The translations under genes were made by a program, and so were the position numbers. Positions 7,686 through 15,300 of a stretch of DNA of 64,000 nt are shown here, one piece after another (positions within the stretch are counted from its first letter, which is position 1; each line of letters opens with the position of its first letter). Source of the DNA: Actinomycetes bacterium (GTDB lineage Bacteria; Actinomycetota; Coriobacteriia; Coriobacteriales; JAEZZM01); assembly GCA_023418575.1 (NCBI GenBank), contig JAEZZM010000043.1, positions 1 to 64,000 of the forward strand, read 5' to 3'. The notes under the pieces were generated by a model. It saw only the letters and a program-made list of their open reading frames with translations, did no database searches and was not told the origin of the DNA.

Positions 7686-7843
7686 GATTAGATTCTAACA
7701 AAGACAGCTTAAATCACTCTGAAAAAACAAGCTCTTTTTTAAATTTTTTGGCTCAGGCCTAAGTTTTTTTCTTGAAACCCACGCTTCTGCAAATTCATGC
7801 GGTACTATTAACAAATAGCCTATAAGGTCTATAGGAGGTAAAG

Positions 7844-8524
7844 ATGGATATCCTCATAATTGAAGATGAACCAGGGCTAGCAGATGCTCTTGCCTATATT
7901 CTTTCTGAAGCAGGGCACCGTGTTGAAATAGTTAATGATGGCCTTGAAGGCTATGCCTATGCACAAAATAGCATGTTTGACGCAATAGTTCTAGATGTCA
8001 TGCTTCCTGGTATGGATGGCTTTGAAATTGCTCGCAACCTGCGCAAACTTTCTATAGATACCCCTATCCTTATGCTGAGTGCCCGAGGAGAGCTTAGCGA
8101 TAAGATACAGGGACTTGACTACGGTGCAGATGACTATATGACTAAACCCTTCCAACCAGAAGAGCTCTTAGCTCGCCTGCGCGCCATCACCCGCAGACAG
8201 GGAGAGGTTATCATTGATGAGGTAAGCTACGCTGATCTTTCACTAAACATAGGTTCTCACGAGCTCTCCTGCAATTCTCAACACATTAATCTTTCCCAAA
8301 AAGAGTTTGATGTAATGCATTTTCTTTTACTTAATGGCGGTCAAGTCTTAAGCAAAGATACTATGATTTCTAAGATCTGGGGCATAGAAAGTGAAGCAGA
8401 CGATAATAATGTGGAAGCCTATATCTCCTTTCTAAGAAAAAAGCTTAGTTACCTTAATTCACGAGCTCAAATTGCCACCATTAGAAAAGTTGGATACCGC
8501 CTTGTAGATAGCCAAGAGCAATAA
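7844..8524 (+). CDS. OmpR-family response regulator
   Basis: 226 residues. Receiver domain (about 1-115) with acidic pocket EDEP, phosphoacceptor Asp51 in VLDVMLPGMDG, Thr/Ser in MLSARGE and Lys in MTKPFQPEELLAR; winged-helix DNA-binding domain (about 125-222) with LSQKEFDVMHFLLLNGGQVL and VRKVGYRL-type ending. AGGAGGT sits nine bases before the ATG. The sensor kinase gene follows 62 bases later, so the pair is one two-component system. The signal is unknown; the neighbouring TipAS gene is transcribed divergently and could be a target. Confidence 0.93.
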   Translation: MDILIIEDEPGLADALAYILSEAGHRVEIVNDGLEGYAYAQNSMFDAIVLDVMLPGMDGFEIARNLRKLSIDTPILMLSARGELSDKIQGLDYGADDYMTKPFQPEELLARLRAITRRQGEVIIDEVSYADLSLNIGSHELSCNSQHINLSQKEFDVMHFLLLNGGQVLSKDTMISKIWGIESEADDNNVEAYISFLRKKLSYLNSRAQIATIRKVGYRLVDSQEQ

Positions 8525-8586
8525 CAAGGTAGCAAGTATGAAAAACGGGTCTTAGTCTAATACAGATCTGCGCAAAAGGAAGCTTA

Positions 8587-9969
8587 ATGCAAACTATAGT
8601 ACAGCGATTATTATCCAAAAAATCTGAAACACATACTACTGCAAATAGCGAACCTGAAATCATTGCAGGCTTTAGGCGCAAATATGCTATCACTCTTCTC
8701 ATCTTAGTTGCCATGGTTTTAGGCCTGGTTATTATCATGGTTGTTTCAGTTAGCTATTCAAGGGAATACCAGATCATTCAAGACTCCATGAAGCTTGCCT
8801 TTAAAAATCCTGCAGCCAGTGGCGGTATAAGCATTATTGGTGATAAATCCACTATAACTAAAAAGTCTACTAGTGTCTCCGCTGATAATTCTAAACGTAA
8901 AATTGTGCCTGTTTATGTAGTTAAGACCACTGAATCAGGATCAGTTTTAAGCGTAGAGTCAGGTAAAAACATTAGAATGGATGACTACATACTAAGTGAA
9001 GCAATTAAAGAAGCCATACAAAGTCCTGTATATAGCGGCTACTATTCAGATTATAAAATCTTTTATCGTATAGAAGAAACCACTAGCGGATATCGCATAG
9101 CATTTGCAGACGGGCAGCGTTTTATAGCTGATCTTAAAAGCCTTATCATGCTTTGTCTTGCAGGCTTTGTCTTTATCATGCTTATCTTTTTATTTATTGC
9201 ACTGTGGATTTCAAAGCTTGCCGTTAATCCCATTCTAGAAGCCTGGACTACCCAAAAGCGCTTCATTGCTGATGCGTCACATGAATTAAAAACCCCTCTC
9301 TCGGTAATATTAGCCAACGCTGATATCATGATCAAACACCCTGATGACACTATCAAAGATCATCAAAAATGGCTTGAGACAATACGCAGTGAAACCCTTA
9401 ACATGCAAAATCTTGTTGATGACCTCCTTACCCTGTCAAAGCTACAAAGCCAGGCCAGCGGTGGCGAGATGAGTGACAATATAAAACGGAAACTATGCGT
9501 TAACCTTAGTGAGATTGCTCAAAAATCAAGCCTGCAATTTGAGGTTCTTGCATTTGAAAAACGAGTTTCACTAGCAGAAAGCATAAATAGCAATGTTCAA
9601 GTTGCAGGCTCAATTGAAGAGCTAGAACGCTTGGTAAAAATCCTGCTTGATAATGCATGTAAATATGTAAACGAAGGTGGCTCTATACAGCTGAGTCTTG
9701 AAAAGCTCCATAATACCTGTATGCTTAGCGTAAATAACTCTGGAGAGCCCATACCAGCTGAAGACTTGCAAAATATTTTTAAGCGCTTTTATCGCTCAGA
9801 TTCTTCTCGTCAAAGAAAGAATGGTGGCTATGGCCTGGGTCTAGCTATTGCTTATGAGATTGTCCAAAAGCATGGTGGCATAATAAGAGCGATGAGCACC
9901 GAGGAAGACGGCACGAGCTTTTTTGTTGAGCTTCCTTTATGTAAAGCTAATAATAGCTCTCAGGACTAG
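8587..9969 (+). CDS. sensor histidine kinase
   Basis: 460 residues. Two membrane helices (about 37-58 and 182-207) bracket an extracellular sensing region of about 120 residues. The H-box is FIADASHELKTPLSVI, followed by the ATPase domain with N-box (LLDNACKYV), G1-type NSGEPIPAEDLQNIF, F-box FKRFYRSD and G2 GYGLGLAIA. It partners the upstream response regulator. AAAGGAAG precedes the ATG. The 3' end overlaps the convergent gene at 9947..10456 by 23 bases. Confidence 0.93.
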   Translation: MQTIVQRLLSKKSETHTTANSEPEIIAGFRRKYAITLLILVAMVLGLVIIMVVSVSYSREYQIIQDSMKLAFKNPAASGGISIIGDKSTITKKSTSVSADNSKRKIVPVYVVKTTESGSVLSVESGKNIRMDDYILSEAIKEAIQSPVYSGYYSDYKIFYRIEETTSGYRIAFADGQRFIADLKSLIMLCLAGFVFIMLIFLFIALWISKLAVNPILEAWTTQKRFIADASHELKTPLSVILANADIMIKHPDDTIKDHQKWLETIRSETLNMQNLVDDLLTLSKLQSQASGGEMSDNIKRKLCVNLSEIAQKSSLQFEVLAFEKRVSLAESINSNVQVAGSIEELERLVKILLDNACKYVNEGGSIQLSLEKLHNTCMLSVNNSGEPIPAEDLQNIFKRFYRSDSSRQRKNGGYGLGLAIAYEIVQKHGGIIRAMSTEEDGTSFFVELPLCKANNSSQD

Positions 9970-10456
9970 AACTAAGCTGAACATGATGCTCATACGGTAT
10001 AAGATGTAAATCACAAAAATCCATAAAGCTATCCAAGGCAGACTCAGTATGAAACTGAGCTAGCAGTGCATACAGGAGATTGCCAGGTGTGCTTGCCAGT
10101 TCAAAAGCAAGCTCATTAAGCCACTGTTCTTCTAGATATATGCTCATACTTAAAAGGTAAGGCTTAGCTAAAAGGCTATCTTTCTCATACTCTTCTTTGG
10201 CTATCTTTAGTGCCCAGTTTTTATCGGCAACAGGCTCTGAGATAAGCTCTGCATAAATATACATTTGCTGATCTGAGTTCTGCCGCTCAAAGAGCTTAAG
10301 CTTTTGGGGTCCTTCTCCTTTTAGATATGAGTCACAATGGTTGCGATGTGAACTAGAGCTGTTTTGGGATGACGCGCAGGGCTTAAGCTGTGAGCTAGAG
10401 CTGTTTGCATAAGGCGCAGGATGTGATGATGGCTTAGGGCTGTTTAATGCTGACAT
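9947..10456 (-). CDS. hypothetical protein with an SOS box
   Basis: 169 residues, not recognised. The first 45 residues are rich in Ser, Pro and Asn (SSSSQLKP, NSSSSHRN) and probably disordered; the rest is acidic and helical (AKEEYEKDSLLAKPYL, YLEEQWLNELAFELAS). No signal peptide or membrane segment. GGAG lies eight bases before the ATG. A consensus-like LexA box lies 20 bases upstream, so expression is probably DNA-damage induced. A small SOS-induced cell-division or repair accessory protein is possible but not shown. Confidence 0.6.
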   Translation of the reverse strand: MSALNSPKPSSHPAPYANSSSSQLKPCASSQNSSSSHRNHCDSYLKGEGPQKLKLFERQNSDQQMYIYAELISEPVADKNWALKIAKEEYEKDSLLAKPYLLSMSIYLEEQWLNELAFELASTPGNLLYALLAQFHTESALDSFMDFCDLHLIPYEHHVQLSSSPESYY

Positions 10457-10461
10457 AAAAA

Positions 10462-10502
10462 TACTCCAATCTATTCGAACAAATGTTCTTATAGTTGGAG
10501 TA
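10462..10502 (-). promoter_or_regulatory. LexA (SOS) box nested in a larger palindrome
   Basis: CGAACAAATGTTCT at 10476-10489 fits the Gram-positive/actinobacterial LexA consensus CGAACRNRYGTTCG except for the last base. Outer arms TACTCCAA (10462-10469) and TTGGAGTA (10495-10502) are centred on nearly the same point; the left arm includes the GGAG ribosome-binding site of the downstream gene. Confidence 0.65.
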
Positions 10503-10607
10503 TAAGCTCTTACTATGACAAAAACGAAATATCAAAAATCAGCATAAAACTAGCAGCTAGAGTATGGTGATCTTAATTCTTCAGGCCTCAGGTATATCTA
10601 AAAAAGC

Positions 10608-10835
10608 CTATTCTTCGCGAAGCTCGTCAATATATTCAACTACTGATTCAAGATCTGTAAGATCATCAAGCTCTTCCAGCTCTACGTCAAACTCATCTTC
10701 AATTTCGCTCATAATCTCAGCAATATCTAAAGAATCAAGCTGAAGGCTGTCAAAGGTGGCTCGCATAGTTACTGCAGATGCTTCTACGCCATAGTTGTTT
10801 ACCAAAAGGTTCTTAATAGTTTCAAACGTTCCCAT
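10608..10835 (-). CDS. acpP: acyl carrier protein
   Basis: 75 residues, highly acidic four-helix carrier protein. The phosphopantetheine attachment serine is Ser35 in QLDSLDIAEI, followed by the usual EIEDEFDVEL helix. It carries the growing chain in fatty acid synthesis in the cytoplasm. Length fits the family (75-80). GGGGAG precedes the ATG. It is monocistronic here, with no fab genes next to it. A 9-bp inverted repeat lies in its upstream region. Confidence 0.9.
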   Translation of the reverse strand: MGTFETIKNLLVNNYGVEASAVTMRATFDSLQLDSLDIAEIMSEIEDEFDVELEELDDLTDLESVVEYIDELREE

Positions 10836-10854
10836 TCTCTCCCCTTTTCCCTTG

Positions 10855-10886
10855 GTATAAGACTCTTTACAATCTTTGTCTTATAC
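10855..10886 (-). promoter_or_regulatory. inverted repeat upstream of acpP
   Basis: GTATAAGAC (10855-10863) and GTCTTATAC (10878-10886) are perfect inverted arms with a 14-base spacer, about 20-50 bases before the acpP start. It could be an operator of a lipid-synthesis regulator or an mRNA hairpin. No regulator family is implied by the sequence alone. Confidence 0.4.
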
Positions 10887-11103
10887 ACCCTTTCTCTATT
10901 AATTGCTCATTGTACCTTAATGTATCTAATAAGAGCTGCACAAGTGATATCTAAGAAATCTTCCATATTTTCATGAGTCTTTATGAAAATTATCTCCTTA
11001 CATGCAAAACCGCCTGTGCTCTAAGCAAAAGTTGGACTATTGTCCGTATAATGCTAAGAATATACAAGAACTAATAAGAAGAACACACCAGAAAGGATGA
11101 GCT

Positions 11104-11883
11104 ATGAAAAATAATAAATGTTTTGTGGTCGCTTGTGCTCTTGATAGAGAATCTGCCCCTTTTTATAAGCAACTCAGATCAAGCGCAGCACATGAGGAAG
11201 TTCTGTTTGAACACTTACATCAAAAAGCCTCCTTATTTAGCTTTGATAATGGCTATCACTTTTTACTTATTACCAGCGGTATTGGCATGTGCAATGCATC
11301 CTGTGCAGCAACTAGTGCCCATTATGAGCTAAAAGCCCGAGGTCTTGAAATAGCGGCCTATATTTGTGCCGGAACCATTGGTGGGCTGCAAGATCGCTGT
11401 TCAGTTGGAGACCTTATTGTGGGATCCGAATATATAAACTGGCGCGCAGATGCTACTGCTTGTGGCTGTGCTCCAGGTCAAATCCCTGATATGCCTCAAA
11501 GCTTTTTTGCCGATAAAAACTTGCTTGAACTCAGCACAAGCTGCCATGAAAGCTTGAGACAAGTATCTGAACTCAGTCCTTATCGCATGCACTGCTGTTT
11601 GCAGCTTAGTGCAGATTCTTTTGTTACAGAAAGAGGCGTACAAGAAATTAGACGCCTCTTTACAAACTCAAGCGCCGCAGACATGGAATCCGCAGCAGCT
11701 GCTCAAGTTTGCTGGATTTTAAAGATGCCCTTTGTGTCTATTCGCTCAGTTTCTGATCTTTGTGCACCAGAAGAGCGCGCAGATGAAGAGTTTCATTTGG
11801 GAGCAGATAAGGCTTCTTTACTCAGCTCTATATTGGTGTTTGCCCTCTTTGAAAAGCTCAGCGGGATCAAGCTTGGTGCTTAG
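11104..11883 (+). CDS. 5'-methylthioadenosine/S-adenosylhomocysteine nucleosidase-like protein
   Basis: 259 residues of the PNP/UDP phosphorylase superfamily, closest in layout to MTA/SAH nucleosidase. Visible family features: the glycine-rich CAGTIGGLQDRCSVGDLIV, the PGQIPDMP segment, the ribose-binding DMESAAAAQVCW with glutamate, and IRSVSD with the catalytic Asp of MTAN (normally RAISD). It is about 25 residues longer than typical MTAN. AAAGGATG precedes the ATG. It would hydrolyse MTA/SAH in methionine salvage; a different nucleoside substrate is possible. The last 66 bases overlap the convergent sppA gene. Confidence 0.72.
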   Translation: MKNNKCFVVACALDRESAPFYKQLRSSAAHEEVLFEHLHQKASLFSFDNGYHFLLITSGIGMCNASCAATSAHYELKARGLEIAAYICAGTIGGLQDRCSVGDLIVGSEYINWRADATACGCAPGQIPDMPQSFFADKNLLELSTSCHESLRQVSELSPYRMHCCLQLSADSFVTERGVQEIRRLFTNSSAADMESAAAAQVCWILKMPFVSIRSVSDLCAPEERADEEFHLGADKASLLSSILVFALFEKLSGIKLGA

Positions 11884-12873
11884 CTCAAAGGGAGAAAAGC
11901 TCTCAAAAAAGGAAGGGATGGGATCCAGTGAAAGCTCAGTTACAAGAGCTGGATCCACTCCTGCAAGCTCTGCAGCCTTATCAAGGGCGGCTTGAAAATC
12001 ACCCAGCTCATCAATAAGACCATATTCAAGAGCCTTGCTGCCCATATACGTAGTGCCGGTAGCAAGGCCTTCTACCTTATCGTAATCAAGAGATCTTCCT
12101 TGAGCTACAAGAGATATAAACATTGAATTAAGCTCAGATATTTCTTGCTGCAGTCTAGCACGTTCTTCATCGCTTAAGCTTCTATATAAAGCTCCTGCAT
12201 CTTTTTCTTGCGCTGACTTAATGGAGCCCATCTTAATTCCCAACTTTTCAAGCAGCTCAGAAATATCTAGGGTCTGCATAATTACCCCAATAGAGCCAAC
12301 AGAAGAGCTGGGCATGGCAAGAATAGCGTCAGCTTGAGAAGCAGCCATATAGGCACCAGAGGCACAAAGATCACTGACCGAAAACACCACAGGTTTAGAA
12401 CAATTCTTAATATAGCCCGCTATTTCTTCGGAGGCCGCCACTGTTCCTCCCGGGCAATTTACCCGCACCACCAAGGCCTTGATAGAGTCTTGTTCCTCTA
12501 CTCTCTTAATTATCTTTCTAATTTGCTCTGGTGTGGTACCCGAGCTTGCACTAATACTGGCATCCATATGATATACGGCAATACCCTCTTTGCCGGGTAA
12601 GACCTGGTAGTCAAGGGTAGATGAAGAAGAAAGGGAGCTAATAGAGCTGCTCGTTGCCTTGACAAGTGCTGCGCAAGAGGCCAGCATGCCGATAAAAACA
12701 AGCGCCACTAATCCCAATAAAACCCACGGAAGAATAGATTTTTTGGGCTGTGGAACATAGACATTTACCACAGGCAGGTCTTGTGCTTGGAAAGACTGAA
12801 TATGATCATAGTCATTGTTGTTCTCAGCAAAAGGGTTTTGGGAAGGCTTCTTGTTATCCTGGGACATAAACAA
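11818..12873 (-). CDS. sppA: signal peptide peptidase SppA (S49 family)
   Basis: 351 residues, single-domain SppA. N-terminal Pro/Asn-rich cytoplasmic segment, a membrane anchor near 45-70 (ILPWVLLGLVALVFIGMLA), then the S49 protease fold: the nucleophile Ser in DLCASGAYMAAS and a downstream catalytic-type Lys in GSIKSAQEKD, with NCPGGTVAASEEI forming the oxyanion region. It degrades cleaved signal peptides in the membrane. Two ATGs (12873, 12867) are possible starts. The 3' end overlaps the convergent nucleosidase gene by 66 bases. Confidence 0.88.
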   Translation of the reverse strand: MFMSQDNKKPSQNPFAENNNDYDHIQSFQAQDLPVVNVYVPQPKKSILPWVLLGLVALVFIGMLASCAALVKATSSSISSLSSSSTLDYQVLPGKEGIAVYHMDASISASSGTTPEQIRKIIKRVEEQDSIKALVVRVNCPGGTVAASEEIAGYIKNCSKPVVFSVSDLCASGAYMAASQADAILAMPSSSVGSIGVIMQTLDISELLEKLGIKMGSIKSAQEKDAGALYRSLSDEERARLQQEISELNSMFISLVAQGRSLDYDKVEGLATGTTYMGSKALEYGLIDELGDFQAALDKAAELAGVDPALVTELSLDPIPSFFESFSPFELSTKLDPAELFKEGKHQYRAE

Positions 12874-12889
12874 CCTTTCTAATGAACAT

Positions 12890-12934
12890 AATGTACTAGT
12901 CTACAATGTACTAGTCTACAATGTACTAGTCTAT
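12890..12934. repeat. three tandem 15-bp repeats upstream of sppA
   Basis: AATGTACTAGTCTAC occurs at 12890-12904, 12905-12919 and, with a last-base change, 12920-12934. It lies 17-61 bases before the sppA start, in its probable promoter or leader. ACTAGT within each unit is itself palindromic. Confidence 0.85.
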
Positions 12935-12973
12935 GTACCCCTAGAGATAAGCTTTGAGCCAAGTTTGGTCCCA

Positions 12974-13678
12974 CTAAAGACTATCTGATAAGGCTTGAGT
13001 CAATGCTAAAAATGCCTGATGTCTATTTGAAACCCCCAGCTGAGCATATCCAGCTCTGATACGCGCGGAGACCATATTAAGAGATACGCCTGTTTCTTGC
13101 GCAATTTCTTCTCGCGAAAAACCCAAAACAGCAAATAAAAGCATGGTTTCAAAGTACTCTTGCTTCTCATCTAGCTTCATTTCATTGCCGATAATACAAG
13201 GACTTTTTAAGCGCACCAGCTCAGGAGCTGCAAGCAAGTGCTGAGCCACGGACTTTGTTATGACCGTCTTTTGATTGAGTACCGCGCTTACACACTGAAT
13301 GATATTACGTTTAATCTCTGACTTTGCAACCACAGATCTTACTAAAGGATCTTTAAAAGCAGCAACAAGGTCTGTTGAATTAAGCCTACTTGAAAGCAAA
13401 ATAATAGCAGTCTTTTGATGAGCTGCCTGCAAAGACCAGTAGTGGGGACAGTTTTCTCTGAGCTGTTGCAAGCTTTCTTCTAAGCTTAGATGACAGCTTT
13501 GACCCAAGAGTATTATATCGGCAGGTTTCATAAATTGATGTGTTTTGCTTTGCTCAGCAAGCTCGGCAAGACTACCTGCCCATAAAACACGTTGCTGAGG
13601 TGATTTACCAAGGTACAACCTTAGCGCATCACGACTCAAGCTATCATCTTCAATAATATGAATAAGAGGACAACCCAT
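12974..13678 (-). CDS. LuxR-type regulator with a degenerate receiver domain
   Basis: About 234 residues. The N-terminal half looks like a receiver (HIIEDDSLSRDALRLYL, DIILLGQS, AIILLSS, VVAKSE) but the phosphoacceptor Asp expected in the third strand is Gly (LLGQS). The C-terminal region carries a LuxR/GerE-like helix-turn-helix (SREEIAQETGVSLNMVSARI, GVSNRHQAFL). A TTG at 13696 is possible, but GGGGA lies before ATG 13678, which I chose. It may be a phosphorylation-independent regulator. No kinase gene is adjacent. Confidence 0.7.
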   Translation of the reverse strand: MGCPLIHIIEDDSLSRDALRLYLGKSPQQRVLWAGSLAELAEQSKTHQFMKPADIILLGQSCHLSLEESLQQLRENCPHYWSLQAAHQKTAIILLSSRLNSTDLVAAFKDPLVRSVVAKSEIKRNIIQCVSAVLNQKTVITKSVAQHLLAAPELVRLKSPCIIGNEMKLDEKQEYFETMLLFAVLGFSREEIAQETGVSLNMVSARIRAGYAQLGVSNRHQAFLALTQALSDSL

Positions 13679-13917
13679 ATTTCCCCGTACTAACAAGTTT
13701 TTTGATTTGTTTAACGAAAATATGAGTCATTGTCTATACTATTTTCTTGCGATATATACAAAATAATATGTCAATAATTAACACATTATTTGTAAAAAGC
13801 TCAAGCACATCTAAACATGCTGCTAAAGTATGCTGATAAATATGCTGTTTAACTTAGCTTTAACACGAACTTAGTATGTAGCACAGAACCACAGAACACT
13901 AACAGAACAAAATGGAC

Positions 13918-15279
13918 TTAGCCCAAATCACGTATAAAGAGATCCTCATAGCTCTCTCTGCGCTTTACCACCCTATAGCTACCGTCTTTTACAAAAATAA
14001 CAGCTGGTCTAACCTGCATATTATAGTTACTTGCCATAGAGTCGTTGTAGGCTCCCGTGGTAAAGACTGCCACAATATCGCCAGCTTGTGCCTGCTGCAA
14101 GGAGCTGTCGATAAGAACCACATCCCCGCTTTCGCAGTGTTTACCAGCAAGGGTTATAATGCAGTCCCTGGGTTTATCAGCCTTATTAACTACCAAAGCC
14201 TCATACTGAGCCTCATAAAGGCAGGTCCTGATATTATCGGTCATGCCACCATCAATGTTTACATAGGTTCTAACACCGGGAATTTCTTTTACTGAACCAA
14301 CGGTATATAAGGTGCAGGCGGCATTGGCTACAATAGATCTGCCAGGCTCTAAATACAACTTGGGAAGCGCTAAATTATGCTGAGAAAAGCTTGTCTCAAG
14401 AGCCTCAATGACCAAAGCGCATAAATCTTGGATACGACCGGGTTTATCGGCATGAGTATAGGCAACACCCAAGCCACCCCCACAATCTAACTCTTGAGGG
14501 CTGTAAGAATAAAGCTCCTTCATATCTGCGCTAAATTGGGCCATTAGCTTAACTGCTTCTGCAAAGGGACTAAAGTCAAAAATCTGCGAGCCTATGTGCA
14601 TGTGATAACCCATCAGCTCAATATGTTCTAGCCTCAAGGCCAGCTCAACAGCGCTTTGAGCTATCCCCTCTTTCATGGTAAAACCAAACTTAGAGTCCTC
14701 TGCTCCTGTTTGTATATAACTGTGAGTATCAGCCACAACACCGGGAGCTATACGCAGTAATACCTGAGCTACACAATTAAGCTTTGAAGCCAGCTCATTG
14801 ATTCTAATGAGCTCAGTTCTGGTATCAACCACAAAGCGTCCTACCCCAGCCTCAAGAGCCTCTGTGATCTCTTGAGGGGTTTTATTATTGCCATGCACCA
14901 AGATATGAGCGGGATCAAAGCCTGCTGCCAAAGCCAAAGCTAGCTCTCCGCCAGATGAGACATCTAAGTAAGCGGCTTCTTCTTGCACTAGCTTAATCAT
15001 AGCTTTACAAGAAAATGCCTTGGAGGCATACACTGTTTGGGCTGCAGGTCCTCTATAGAGCGCAAGAGCTTGCTGATAGCTGCGCAATTGATCATGCAGC
15101 ATCTGCTCATCATAAACATAGAGAGCAGTGCCTTCTGTTTTTGCAAGCTGTTCTAAATCTACGCCTGCCAGCTCCAGACCACCCTCTTTTATCTTCATAT
15201 GCTTGGGCATGAGGGCGATAAGATCGTGGGCACATAAACCGTCTGCTTGAAGTGAGTGGTTGGAAGGTCTTAGTGACAT
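13918..15279 (-). CDS. lysA: diaminopimelate decarboxylase
   Basis: 453 residues, fold-type III PLP enzyme converting meso-diaminopimelate to L-lysine. The PLP lysine is in VYASKAFSC; other family motifs are DVSSGGELALALAAG, MGYHMHIGSQ, LDCGGGLGV and YLEPGRSIV, and CESGD with the active-site Cys near the end. GAAAGG lies six bases before the ATG. It follows argS by 21 bases, the argS-lysA order being common in actinobacteria. The substrate comes from ddh at 17736..18629. Confidence 0.95.
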   Translation of the reverse strand: MSLRPSNHSLQADGLCAHDLIALMPKHMKIKEGGLELAGVDLEQLAKTEGTALYVYDEQMLHDQLRSYQQALALYRGPAAQTVYASKAFSCKAMIKLVQEEAAYLDVSSGGELALALAAGFDPAHILVHGNNKTPQEITEALEAGVGRFVVDTRTELIRINELASKLNCVAQVLLRIAPGVVADTHSYIQTGAEDSKFGFTMKEGIAQSAVELALRLEHIELMGYHMHIGSQIFDFSPFAEAVKLMAQFSADMKELYSYSPQELDCGGGLGVAYTHADKPGRIQDLCALVIEALETSFSQHNLALPKLYLEPGRSIVANAACTLYTVGSVKEIPGVRTYVNIDGGMTDNIRTCLYEAQYEALVVNKADKPRDCIITLAGKHCESGDVVLIDSSLQQAQAGDIVAVFTTGAYNDSMASNYNMQVRPAVIFVKDGSYRVVKRRESYEDLFIRDLG

Positions 15280-15300
15280 GGCAGGCCTTTCATATGAAAT

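Noticed and set aside
12890..12934. Mini CRISPR array
   Set aside because: The three 15-base units are head to tail without spacers, so this is a tandem repeat.
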